A DNA stretch of 14,453 nt from UMGS1696 sp964623635 (GCA_964623635.1 CAZUUA010000046.1:1-14453), one strand, 5' to 3'. Counted from the first letter of the stretch, positions 7,262 through 13,395 are shown. Notes: generated by a model not told the origin, from the sequence alone. Translations and numbers: made by a program.

Positions 7262-8047
7262 TCAGCGGAGCCCTGTGCGGCGTACCAGTTCCTCCGCTGT
7301 GCGCAGATAGGCTTGCGTGCCCTTGTTGTATTTGTCGTACAGCACCGCCGGTTTGCCGTAGCTGGGTGCCTCCGTCAGCTTGACGCTTCTGGGGATCGGC
7401 TCCGGGAACAGCTTGTCGGCGTAGTATTTCTTGATCTCGTCCAGCACCTGCACCGACAAATTCAGTCGGCCGTTGTACATGGTGATCAGTATGCCCAGTA
7501 TCGTTAGATCCGGGTTGTACAGCTGCTTCACCTTCCGGATCGTCAGCATCAATTGGCTAAGTCCTTCGAGCGCATAATATTCGCACTGCATGGGGATCAC
7601 CACACCGTTGGCGGCGGTCATGGCGTTGATGGTCAGCATACTCAGGGACGGCGGACAATCGATCATGGCAAAATCATAGTCTTTTCCATCGGCGGTCTGG
7701 GCTTCTGCCAAAAACCGTTTCAATTGGGCTTCCCGTTTTTCCATGTCGATGAGATCGAATTCGGCGCCTGCCAACTGGATGGTAGACGGCACCAGATCCA
7801 GGTTTTCCACGGCGGTTTTCACGATGCAGTCCTTGGGGCTTGCCTGCTCCAACAGGGCCTCATAGACGGTGTGCCGCACTTCTTTTTTGGAAATGCCGAG
7901 TCCCGATGTGGTGTTGCCCTGGGGATCGGAGTCCACCAGCAGCACCCGATAACCCATACCGGCCACCGCTGCCGCCACATTGACACATGAAGTCGTTTTG
8001 CCCACGCCACCTTTTTGATTGGCGAACGCTACCGTATACTGAACCAT
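7262..8047 (-). CDS. soj: chromosome partition ATPase ParA / Soj
   Basis: Soj is a deviant Walker-type ATPase that dimerises on DNA and acts with Spo0J in origin segregation; in Bacillus it also regulates DnaA. The 261-residue protein shows the deviant Walker A KGGVGKTT (12-19, both lysines present), LLVDSDPQGN with the A' Asp, and DFAMIDCPPSL as Walker B. Start ATG 8047 is chosen because GGAGGT lies 7 bases upstream; the upstream extension has no such site and would cross the mRNA start. A consensus sigma-A promoter lies 38-66 bases upstream, and two parS sites lie just beyond it, so Spo0J bound there could affect its transcription. Confidence 0.97.
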   Translation of the reverse strand: MVQYTVAFANQKGGVGKTTSCVNVAAAVAGMGYRVLLVDSDPQGNTTSGLGISKKEVRHTVYEALLEQASPKDCIVKTAVENLDLVPSTIQLAGAEFDLIDMEKREAQLKRFLAEAQTADGKDYDFAMIDCPPSLSMLTINAMTAANGVVIPMQCEYYALEGLSQLMLTIRKVKQLYNPDLTILGILITMYNGRLNLSVQVLDEIKKYYADKLFPEPIPRSVKLTEAPSYGKPAVLYDKYNKGTQAYLRTAEELVRRTGLR

Positions 8048-8084
8048 TTCCGCACCTCCGCAGATCATTTGCAATTCTCCTATT

Positions 8085-8113
8085 ATTATACAAGGAAGCC
8101 GGAGCTTTGTCAA
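8085..8113 (-). promoter_or_regulatory. consensus sigma-A promoter of soj
   Basis: On the - strand TTGACA (8113-8108) is followed by 17 bases and TATAAT (8090-8085). Both hexamers match the consensus fully. The start of transcription would be near 8078, giving a short leader of about 30 bases to the soj ribosome site. Confidence 0.9.
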
Positions 8114-8127
8114 TGGTAAAATCGTGA

Positions 8128-8141
8128 ATTTACCGGGAAAT
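8128..8141. promoter_or_regulatory. Noc-binding-sequence-like palindrome
   Basis: ATTTACCGGGAAAT matches the Bacillus Noc box ATTTCCCGGGAAAT at 13 of 14 positions. It is the only near-complete match I found by eye in the window; other CCGGGAAA strings have just one half-site. It lies 14 bases upstream of the soj -35 and 7 bases from the first parS. Basis: sequence match plus the presence of a Noc gene; binding is inferred. Confidence 0.6.
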
Positions 8142-8148
8142 TGAAAAA

Positions 8149-8164
8149 TGTTTCACGTGAAACG
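8149..8164. promoter_or_regulatory. parS: parS site 1
   Basis: TGTTTCACGTGAAACG matches the near-universal parS consensus (TGTTTCACGTGAAACA) at 15 of 16 positions. It is the binding site of Spo0J/ParB and marks an origin-proximal location. Confidence 0.96.
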
Positions 8165-8174
8165 GGGATGGTGG

Positions 8175-8190
8175 TGTTTCACGTGAAACA
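8175..8190. promoter_or_regulatory. parS: parS site 2
   Basis: TGTTTCACGTGAAACA is a perfect parS palindrome. Its centre lies 26 bp from that of site 1, so the two sites sit about two and a half helical turns apart. Confidence 0.97.
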
Positions 8191-8247
8191 TTGGGAACAC
8201 GGACGGTGGGTGGGGAAGGGCGTATCCCTTTACCAAACCCTAGGGGC

Positions 8248-9238
8248 TTTCAACTGGCGTTGGGCGTGTGACCCCATGGGGTAACCCCATGTGCCTTGGT
8301 TTCTTCCAACTGCGTTGGGTGCGTCTCCGTTTTGTTTTCCCGAAGATTTCGGGAAGGATGCCCTACGCGGGCGGCGCCCAAAGGGTAGGAAGGGAGAGGG
8401 AAAACTTCCTCGTCAGTTTTTCTCCTCAACATTCGCCTACGGCGAAGTTGGTCCTACCCTCTGGGGACTCCCACCATCCCTCACGATCGGCTCGAAAAGC
8501 ACTTCTTGATCTTGACGGACATTTTCTTTGGAAGCAGAGCATAACGCAGTAAATTTGGTCCACCTTTGTAATCCCGTTTTTGATTACGCTACCGCATTAG
8601 GACGGTTGGTGTAGACATAATTTTCGTTTGGTGCTTAACGTACGTTTGGGATTGTTTCAATGGGGAATACCAAATCATTCGATCGGTAATGTGGTCAACC
8701 GACACGTCGTGTGTTCCTCACGTATTTAACGACCAAAAAATATGCATTTCCCATACGTCAGCCACCACTCCGAACGTTTTGGGTGAAGGCAAACGAACGA
8801 ATCCAAATTACTTCGCACCCACCAGATACCGAACGATTCGCACCTCGTACCCTGCGGTTAGCCTGATCAAAAACGGGATTACCAAACCGAACAAGATTTA
8901 CTGCCTAAGGATATGCTTCCAAAGAAAATGTCCGTCAAGATCAAGAGTTGCTTTTTGAGTCGATTAAGAGGGGATGGGAGGTCTCGGAGGGTAAGGGGAG
9001 ACAAACTGACGAGGAAGTTTGAATCTCCCCTTACCCTCTGAGTACTGCCTGTACAAGGCAGTCATTCCGATACTTTTCGGAAAAATCCCATGGGGTAAAA
9101 AGCCCAACGCAGTTGGAAACCAAACCAAGGCAATGGAGTAACTCCATGGAGTGACCAGCCGTACGCCAGTACAAACCAAACCAGGGCACATGGGGTCACT
9201 CCATGGAGTCCCCAGCCCAAACGCAGTTTGAATCCCAA
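8248..9238. repeat. ~1 kb imperfect inverted repeat between parS and noc (R2/R3)
   Basis: The left arm (about 8248-8587) and right arm (about 8868-9238) are inverted copies of one composite sequence. The best conserved inverted block is 33 bp (about 8505-8537 against 8913-8945, core TCTTGATCTTGACGGACATT). Others are AACTTCCTCGTCAGTTT, CCAACTGCGTTGGG and GTAATCCCGTTTTTGAT. The arms also carry the CCCATGGGG and CCGAAGATTTCGG modules of R1. The roughly 280-bp centre has no convincing gene and only traces of continued symmetry. The structure resembles a foldback element or MITE, or two inverted copies of one repeat. No transposase is visible. Confidence 0.85.
8985..9040. other. strong hairpin within the right arm
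   Basis: GGGTAAGGGGAGA (8989-9001) pairs perfectly with TCTCCCCTTACCC (9024-9036), extended outwards by AG/CT. An inner AAACT/AGTTT pairing (9003-9007 with 9016-9020) closes most of the loop. A second hairpin, ACTGCCT-GTACA-AGGCAGT, follows at 9044-9062. Neither is followed by a T-run. Confidence 0.7.
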
Positions 9239-9252
9239 GGGGGTTCCGCAGA

Positions 9253-9272
9253 AAGGGGAGTCTCACCCCCTT
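9253..9272 (-). other. hairpin at the noc stop codon
   Basis: AAGGGG and CCCCTT pair across an 8-base loop, overlapping the noc stop codon at 9271-9273. There is no T-run, so termination is doubtful. It resembles the hairpin at 5614 in position and sequence. Confidence 0.35.
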
Positions 9273-10113
9273 ACCCCACCTTTCTCGGCAGGCGGATCTC
9301 GATCACCGTGGCGGATTCCGTTTCCCGGCGGCTGGATTCGACTGGGATGCCGCTGCGCTTGATCACGTCTACGGCGTGGTCGATGGAGTTATAGAACAGG
9401 CGTATGTCCTTGATCACCAGCTTCTGGTGCAGGGCCGGCTGGGTCCTTTTCGACTGGATCTCTTCGCTTCTGGCAGCGGCGCACAGCATGGACTCCACAT
9501 ATTCTTCAGCGGCCGCCACGTTCATATGTCGTTCCACAAAATTCGTCAGCACCTGCATCCGTTCGGTCTCGCCGGGGATCCGCAGGGCTGCTCGGGCGTG
9601 TCGTTCGGTCAGGCCACTGCTGACGATCAGCTCCTGTTCCGCTGGTGTGAGCCGCAAGAGCCGCAGCTTATTGGCGATGTAGGATTGGCTGACGGACAAA
9701 CGTTTGGCGGCCATCTCCTGGGTCATGCTGCCCAATGCGATCAGGGAACGGATGGCAAGAGCTTCTTCAAACAGGTTCAGGTCTTCCCGGTGGAGGTTTT
9801 CGATGATGGCAATGACGGCGCTTTCGGTCTGGGTGGCTTCGATGCATAGGCAGGGAACCGTTGCCCAACCGCATAGCTTGGCAGCCCGGAGCCGTCGTTC
9901 TCCTGCCACCAGGATCCGTTGGGGCATAGCAGCAGTTTGGCTGTAGCGCACCAGGATGGGTTCCAGCATCCCGTGGCGGTTCAGGCTGTCGGCCAAGGCA
10001 TGGAGCGAAGGATCCGGCACAATGCGGCGCACCCGATCCTCCGGCACCACGATCTCCTCCACAGGAACTTCACGCACGACCTTTTTGAATTCTTCCACCT
10101 TTTTGAAAAACAT
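9271..10113 (-). CDS. noc: nucleoid occlusion protein Noc (ParB paralogue)
   Basis: Noc binds Noc-box DNA and the membrane over the nucleoid and blocks Z-ring assembly there. The 280-residue product (Bacillus Noc 283) starts MFFKKVEEFKKVV, which can form the amphipathic membrane-targeting helix known for Noc. The CTPase domain has GERRLR at 71-76 and ENLHREDLN at 105-113. The helix-turn-helix reads LSVSQSYIANKLRLLRL with Gln143 and Lys149, and TERHAR supplies Arg171. Published specificity work on ParB and Noc assigns Gln, Lys and Arg at these positions to Noc and Arg, Thr and Gly to ParB. The C-terminus (IEIRLPRK) resembles the Bacillus Noc ending. The ATG at 10113 has GGAG 12 bases upstream, a long spacing. 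Gene order noc-soj-spo0J matches Bacillus, but a 1 kb inverted repeat separates noc from soj, and metA rather than rsmG lies upstream. Confidence 0.92.
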   Translation of the reverse strand: MFFKKVEEFKKVVREVPVEEIVVPEDRVRRIVPDPSLHALADSLNRHGMLEPILVRYSQTAAMPQRILVAGERRLRAAKLCGWATVPCLCIEATQTESAVIAIIENLHREDLNLFEEALAIRSLIALGSMTQEMAAKRLSVSQSYIANKLRLLRLTPAEQELIVSSGLTERHARAALRIPGETERMQVLTNFVERHMNVAAAEEYVESMLCAAARSEEIQSKRTQPALHQKLVIKDIRLFYNSIDHAVDVIKRSGIPVESSRRETESATVIEIRLPRKVG

Positions 10114-10260
10114 GAATAGGTAGTTCTCCTTCCGTAGTTTTTTCCGTATACAGCGATGCAGCAATGGGTGACGATCGTGAGCGCATGATGCACTCGTGAA
10201 AACGCACCGAAAAGGCTTGGCATTTTGGGCACGTTTGCCACCTTCATCCGTGTTCACCAT

Positions 10261-10269
10261 AGTATACCA
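10261..10269 (-). promoter_or_regulatory. possible extended -10 promoter for noc
   Basis: Reads TGGTATACT on the - strand. No good -35 is found 17 bases upstream. If used, it gives a leader of about 140 bases before the noc start. The string CATGTGGTAT is shared with the spoIIE promoter candidate. Confidence 0.4.
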
Positions 10270-10400
10270 CATGGGGAATGGGAAAGTCTGTCGGGATAGG
10301 GCAGGGAGCGTGGGAAATATTTTGATACGTGGATACGATCACGGGTGCCGCTGCGATACGGATTTGGCATAACGAATGTTCGGCGGTGGGATGATGAATA
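10266..10400. repeat. leader-type interspersed repeat, copy B
   Basis: Shares ordered blocks with 4318-4470: ACATGGGGAATGGG, GGGCAGGGA, GATACGGATTTGGCATAACG and GGCGGTGGG. It lies upstream of noc, as copy A lies upstream of spoIIE. No gene is seen between 10114 and 10586. Confidence 0.45.
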
Positions 10401-10409
10401 CCAGATTGT

Positions 10410-10583
10410 TAGTGTAGCCAAGTAGTAGGGCACTCTTCCAGAAATCTTCGGGAAAACAACACGTCCATACGCCGTACGCTGTACGCCACGCCGTACGCTG
10501 TGCGCCACGCCGTACGCTGTGCGCCAGTACAAAACCAAAAAAGGAGACCCCACTTCGCCATAAGCAAAAGTTGGTCCCCTTTT
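10410..10583. repeat. interspersed composite repeat R4 with a 19-bp triple tandem
   Basis: In reverse orientation it carries GTTTTCCCGAAGATTTCTGG followed by GCCCTAC, as in the left arm of the 1 kb element, and the GTACTGGCG block of the right arm. In the middle are three tandem 19-bp units at 10469-10487, 10488-10506 and 10507-10525 (ACGCCGTACGCTGTGCGCC; the first unit has one change, TAC for TGC). The end nearest metA folds into its terminator. Confidence 0.85.
10537..10583 (-). terminator. intrinsic terminator of metA, built from repeat R4
   Basis: On the - strand AAAAGGGGACC (10583-10573) pairs with GGTCTCCTTTT (10549-10539), with one mismatch, and T6 follows. It begins 4 bases after the metA stop codon. 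The stem lies in a copy of the repeat module also present at 8418-8460. Confidence 0.75.
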
Positions 10584-10586
10584 CCT

Positions 10587-11516
10587 TTAGCCCTCGATGC
10601 GCTCCATGGTCCGCAGATCGTAGGGTGTCGCTTGGTATACAAAATAATTCAGCCAGTTGGAAAACAACAGGTGGGCGTGGCTCCTCCAGGTGTTCCGTGG
10701 CGGCAGCGTCGGGTCATCCGCCGGGAAATAATGCTTCGGGATCGCTATGGGCAGTCCCTTATTTTTATCCCGGAAATATTCGGCTGCCAGCGTCCCGGCG
10801 TCGTATTCGCTGTGTCCCGTCACGAAAAACAGCCGCCGCTTCTTGGATGCCACGATGTACACACCGGCTTCCACCGATTCGGACAGGATCTCCACCTTGG
10901 GACAGCGGAGAATATCCTCACGCCGCACCTCGGTATGCCGGGAGTGAGGCACCTGAAATACCTCATCAAAGCCACGGAGCAGTGGGTGCGCCGGCTGCAG
11001 CGGTACATGGCTGAACACGCCAAACATCTTTTCCTTCAGTTCATGCTTGGGGATCCCATAGTGATACCACAGACCGGCCTGGGCTGCCCAGCAAATGTGC
11101 AGGGTAGAGAACACATTGGTTTTCGACCATGCCATGATCTCACACAGCTCGTCCCAATAATCCACCTGGGCAAAATCCAGATTTTCCACCGGTGCGCCTG
11201 TGATGATCAGTCCGTCAAACATCTCATCCTTCACGTCCGCAAAGGTGCGGTAGAAGGCTTCCATATGCTCGGCAGAGGTGTTGGCAGACTGGTGGGTGGC
11301 GGTCTTCAAAAGCGTCAGCTCGATCTGCAGCGGTGTATTGGACAACAGGCGAATGATCTGGGTCTCGGTGGTGATCTTGGTGGGCATCAGGTTGAGTATC
11401 GCCAGCTTCAGGGGTCGGATGTCCTGCTGCATAGCCCGGTCTTCGTCCATGACAAAGATATTTTCGGCGTGCAGAATGTCCCCGGCCGGCAGTCCTGTGG
11501 GAATTTTGATAGGCAT
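10587..11516 (-). CDS. metA: homoserine O-acetyltransferase (MetA family)
   Basis: MetA acylates L-homoserine as the first committed step of methionine synthesis in the cytoplasm. The 309-residue product has the same length as the E. coli protein, and the key residues fall at the same numbers: nucleophile Cys142 in LHICWAAQAG, His235 and Glu237 in FVTGHSEYDA. Residue 111 is Glu (TGAPVE); published work on MetA shows Glu111 favours acetyl-CoA, while Gly111 gives the succinyl-CoA enzyme. I therefore call it the acetyltransferase despite the family's common succinyltransferase name. The ATG at 11516 has a weak GAAGGA 13 bases upstream. A strong promoter lies 51-79 bases upstream with an operator-like dyad. 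The mRNA leader, about 45 bases, is too short for a SAM riboswitch or T-box. The gene appears monocistronic. Confidence 0.95.
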   Translation of the reverse strand: MPIKIPTGLPAGDILHAENIFVMDEDRAMQQDIRPLKLAILNLMPTKITTETQIIRLLSNTPLQIELTLLKTATHQSANTSAEHMEAFYRTFADVKDEMFDGLIITGAPVENLDFAQVDYWDELCEIMAWSKTNVFSTLHICWAAQAGLWYHYGIPKHELKEKMFGVFSHVPLQPAHPLLRGFDEVFQVPHSRHTEVRREDILRCPKVEILSESVEAGVYIVASKKRRLFFVTGHSEYDAGTLAAEYFRDKNKGLPIAIPKHYFPADDPTLPPRNTWRSHAHLLFSNWLNYFVYQATPYDLRTMERIEG

Positions 11517-11549
11517 TTCTTCTTCGTTCGTCCTTCTATATTTTGTACA

Positions 11550-11570
11550 TAATGATAATCAGTATTATTA
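11550..11570. promoter_or_regulatory. AT-rich dyad over the metA promoter start (operator-like)
   Basis: A 21-bp imperfect palindrome of form TAATnATAnTnAnTATnATTA is centred on 11560, overlapping the -10 and the start of transcription. The left half includes AATGATAATCA, which matches the classical Fur box core; the right half matches it less well. Fur-family control of metA is not something I can claim; another repressor is equally possible. Confidence 0.4.
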
Positions 11571-11595
11571 TACACGATTTCATCGAAAGAATCAA
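11567..11595 (-). promoter_or_regulatory. sigma-A promoter of metA
   Basis: On the - strand TTGATT (11595-11590) is followed by 17 bases and TATAAT (11572-11567), with TG directly in front of the -10. The predicted transcription start is near 11560. Confidence 0.85.
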
Positions 11596-11602
11596 GAGGT
11601 CT

Positions 11603-11836
11603 GCGTGGCAAGAATGCAGGCGTTGCGGCCGGGATTTTTGTGGAAGTTCACATAGGAAAGGAAGAAGGAAGAGGTAAGATAATCCATGATAGGGAACTGC
11701 CTTGGCTGTTCCTGCGGTAGACAATGCTCCGCAAAGGCAGAGGTTTTTGGGTGCGGTTGAAGTTGGTTTGGCCATAGCCAACGGTGGATGTGGGCATCCC
11801 ACCCTACTTGGTTTGGCTTTTGGCTTTTTCGAGGTG
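11603..11836. other. intergenic stretch without a recognised gene
   Basis: Contains a purine-rich tract GGAAAGGAAGAAGGAAGAGG (11655-11674), similar to the reverse of the TCTGACTTC-type repeat, and a few short inverted repeats such as TTGG/CCAA around 11765-11782. No convincing ORF with a ribosome site was found on either strand. Confidence 0.4.
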
Positions 11837-11865
11837 TTGACATAAACGACAAAATATGCTATAAT
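11837..11865 (+). promoter_or_regulatory. fully consensus sigma-A promoter of the small membrane peptide
   Basis: TTGACA (11837-11842), 17 bases, TATAAT (11860-11865), with TGC directly before the -10 (extended -10). All elements match the consensus, so this should be among the strongest promoters in the window. The transcript would start near 11872 and have a leader of about 150 bases. Confidence 0.92.
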
Positions 11866-11925
11866 ATGACCGTAACCGATACATACATGACGGCTGTCTC
11901 AGAGGATCCCGTAGCGCAACCTTAG

Positions 11926-12002
11926 CCTGCAAAAGGCAAAGGGGATCTGCGTCTGTCTCTGGGCAAAACGTTTCATCCCCTTCCTTTTGCAGGACTTTTT
12001 CT
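11926..12002 (+). promoter_or_regulatory. leader hairpin followed by T5: candidate attenuator
   Basis: CCTGCAAAAGG-CA-AAGGGGAT (11926-11946) pairs with ATCCCCTTCCTTTTGCAGG (11975-11993), about 19 bp with a two-base bulge, followed by ACTTTTTCT. A competing upstream helix is possible: CAGAG and GATCCC (11900-11910) with GGGATC (11942-11947) and CTCTG (11957-11961), using bases of the terminator stem. This suggests a two-state leader, but the 28-base loop is long for an efficient terminator. I do not recognise a known riboswitch class. Confidence 0.55.
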
Positions 12003-12020
12003 ACGAAAGGAGGTTGTGAA

Positions 12021-12236
12021 ATGGAAACTTTATCGATTGTAGTTGTGATCCTGCAAGTACTTGGTGCGGTTTTGGGCATTGTTTTACGATGCTATCAGCT
12101 GTACAAAGAGGCTCGCAAGAAGGATCAAAATGATCATATAGATCCTGCAAAAGAAAAAAGTGAGCCGTCCATTACCGTACGAGTGGCTCACTTTGATAAG
12201 AATGCGATAGATATTTTCGATATATCTATCCATTGA
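12021..12236 (+). CDS. small membrane peptide, candidate type I toxin
   Basis: A 71-residue peptide with an ideal ribosome site (AAAGGAGG, 12006-12013, 7 bases before ATG). Residues about 5-22 form one hydrophobic helix (SIVVVILQVLGAVLGIVL), followed by a basic patch (RCYQLYKEARKK, 23-34) and a polar tail with SITVRVAHFDKN. The plan of short helix, basic boundary and charged tail is that of TxpA/BsrG-type toxins, and RKKD...ITV loosely recalls TxpA; I cannot show homology. The gene has its own consensus promoter, a structured leader and an overlapping convergent antisense RNA covering codons from about 42 to the stop. A hairpin (12206-12214 with 12222-12230) lies at the end of the frame. It may alternatively be a small membrane protein with antisense control but no toxicity. 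Confidence 0.75.
   Translation: METLSIVVVILQVLGAVLGIVLRCYQLYKEARKKDQNDHIDPAKEKSEPSITVRVAHFDKNAIDIFDISIH
12146..12194 (-). terminator. intrinsic terminator of the antisense RNA
   Basis: A 10-bp perfect stem, AAAGTGAGCC with GGCTCACTTT (12157-12166 and 12185-12194), has an 18-base loop. On the - strand it is followed by TTTTTTCTTTT. The T-run is present on that strand only, so the terminator points against the peptide gene in which it lies. Confidence 0.85.
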
Positions 12237-12313
12237 ATTTAAGGGATTCATTCTGCGGCAGCCGATGTATTTGGTTGCCGGTAGAGGGGAGTATTTACGA
12301 GATGCTTCCCTCT
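12146..12313 (-). ncRNA. predicted antisense RNA overlapping the 3' end of the small peptide gene
   Basis: Predicted transcript of about 168 bases on the - strand, from the consensus promoter at 12320-12348 to an intrinsic terminator inside the opposite gene. It has three stem-loops: a 5' hairpin (GTAGAGGG with CCCTCTAC, spanning about 12283-12315), a middle AT-rich one (12206-12230) and the terminator. It is fully complementary to about 90 bases of the peptide ORF plus its 3' untranslated region. No protein-coding frame with a ribosome site was seen. It is the expected antitoxin RNA of a type I system. Existence is inferred from promoter and terminator only. Confidence 0.7.
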
Positions 12314-12319
12314 ACTGTT

Positions 12320-12348
12320 ATTATAACACCTTTGTGTGCGCTTGTCAA
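12320..12348 (-). promoter_or_regulatory. fully consensus sigma-A promoter of the antisense RNA
   Basis: On the - strand TTGACA (12348-12343), 17 bases, TATAAT (12325-12320). Both hexamers are perfect. Its spacer (AGCGCACACAAAGGTGT) is strikingly like that of the DUF1292 gene promoter. No gene on the - strand lies directly downstream except the antisense RNA, because metA begins 800 bases away behind its own promoter. Confidence 0.92.
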
Positions 12349-12417
12349 GAGAAAAAATATTGAATTTTTTAAGGGAGAGGTAAGTGTTGTACGGTTGAAG
12401 TTGGGGATACGTTGTAT

Positions 12418-12448
12418 CTCTGACCTCTTATTTCTGACTTCTGACTTT
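12418..12448. repeat. TCTGACTTC-type short repeat, copy 3
   Basis: TCTCTGACCTCTTATTTC then TGACTTCTGACTTT, directly downstream of rnz. Same motif as at 146-168 and, inverted, at 4350-4379. Confidence 0.6.
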
Positions 12449-12463
12449 GCCCAGCACGGCTGT

Positions 12464-13360
12464 TTATTCCTCGGCGAAGCGCAGGGTTTCTGTCATGCCG
12501 TCGTAGCCCAGCTTGGCGCCGGGGTAGAGCTTTTCCAATGTGTCGGCGTACTGCTCCGGTTCCGGCATGGATGGGGAATAGTGGGTTAGCCACAGCCGGT
12601 GGGGGCTTGCTTCTTTGGCGATGCGGCAGGCTTCCGGCAGCGTCATATGGCAGGTCTCCTTGGCACGGTTTTCCTTTTTTTCTTCGCCGAACATGGCTTC
12701 GGTGATGAGCAGGTCGGCGTCGGTTGCCATGGTGGCGATCATATCGGTGGGTCTTGTGTCGGTGGCATAGGTCACGTGGAGGCCACGGCGGCTCTCGCCC
12801 ATGACCATATCCGGCGTATATCCATCCACGGCGATGCCTTTTTGCAGGGTTTTCCACAATGGCAGTGGGATCCCGTTTGCCTTTGCCTTATCGGGGTCGA
12901 ACCGGCCGGCACGGGACACACGGATATCGTAGCCCAGGCAGGTACAGGTGTGGTGTACCTCAAAGGCTGTGATGGAGAAATCCTTATAGGACAGGGTATC
13001 GAAGTCGGCCATCGGCACGCATTCCACGGAAAAGGGCAACTCCTGTGCACACACGGTCAGTGCTTTTACGATCTCGCCCACGCCACGGGGACCGGCGATG
13101 GTGACTTTTTCCCGGCGCCCTTCGTTGCCCATGGTCAAGAGCAGACCGGGCAGACCTGCCACATGGTCTCCATGGAAATGGGTCAACAGGATAAGGCCGA
13201 TGCGTCCCACGGACATACCGGCTTTTTTGATAGCGATCTGGGTACCCTCACCGCAGTCGATGAGCAGTCCATGGCCGTCGAAGCGGAGATAGGCAGAGGA
13301 AAGGTGCCGGTCGATGCGTGGTGTTGTGCCGCCGGTACCGCACAGGGTTACGTCTAACAT
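12464..13360 (-). CDS. rnz: ribonuclease Z (tRNA 3' endonuclease)
   Basis: RNase Z is a zinc metallo-beta-lactamase enzyme that cleaves tRNA precursors after the discriminator base. The 298-residue product has GTGGTTPRIDR (8-18), LIDCGEGTQ (33-41), the HFHGDH zinc motif at 61-66, PRGVGEI (91-97), His137 in EVHHT, Asp201 in YATDTRP, ITEAMF (219-224), the H-x-T motif (CHMT, His238) and LTHYSP with His260. All expected metal ligands are present and the length agrees with the Bacillus enzyme (about 307). Start ATG 13360 is supported by AAGGAGG 5 bases upstream. It has its own consensus promoter at 13396-13425 and appears monocistronic. No strong terminator was found downstream; a weak A/T-only stem lies near 12352-12370. 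Confidence 0.97.
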   Translation of the reverse strand: MLDVTLCGTGGTTPRIDRHLSSAYLRFDGHGLLIDCGEGTQIAIKKAGMSVGRIGLILLTHFHGDHVAGLPGLLLTMGNEGRREKVTIAGPRGVGEIVKALTVCAQELPFSVECVPMADFDTLSYKDFSITAFEVHHTCTCLGYDIRVSRAGRFDPDKAKANGIPLPLWKTLQKGIAVDGYTPDMVMGESRRGLHVTYATDTRPTDMIATMATDADLLITEAMFGEEKKENRAKETCHMTLPEACRIAKEASPHRLWLTHYSPSMPEPEQYADTLEKLYPGAKLGYDGMTETLRFAEE

Positions 13361-13395
13361 GAAGGCCTCCTTGAGAGGAATTGGGATATACGCAC

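Noticed and set aside
8689..8958. 89-codon ORF in the centre and right arm of the 1 kb inverted repeat
   Set aside because: No ribosome site, no recognisable protein features, and part of it lies in a repeat arm.
10469..10525. Possible CRISPR array
   Set aside because: The 19-bp units are directly adjacent without spacers, and no cas genes are present; a simple tandem repeat.
11872..12002. Known riboswitch in the toxin leader (preQ1, c-di-GMP, c-di-AMP, ZTP, fluoride considered)
   Set aside because: None of the conserved core strings I know for these classes is present in the right order.
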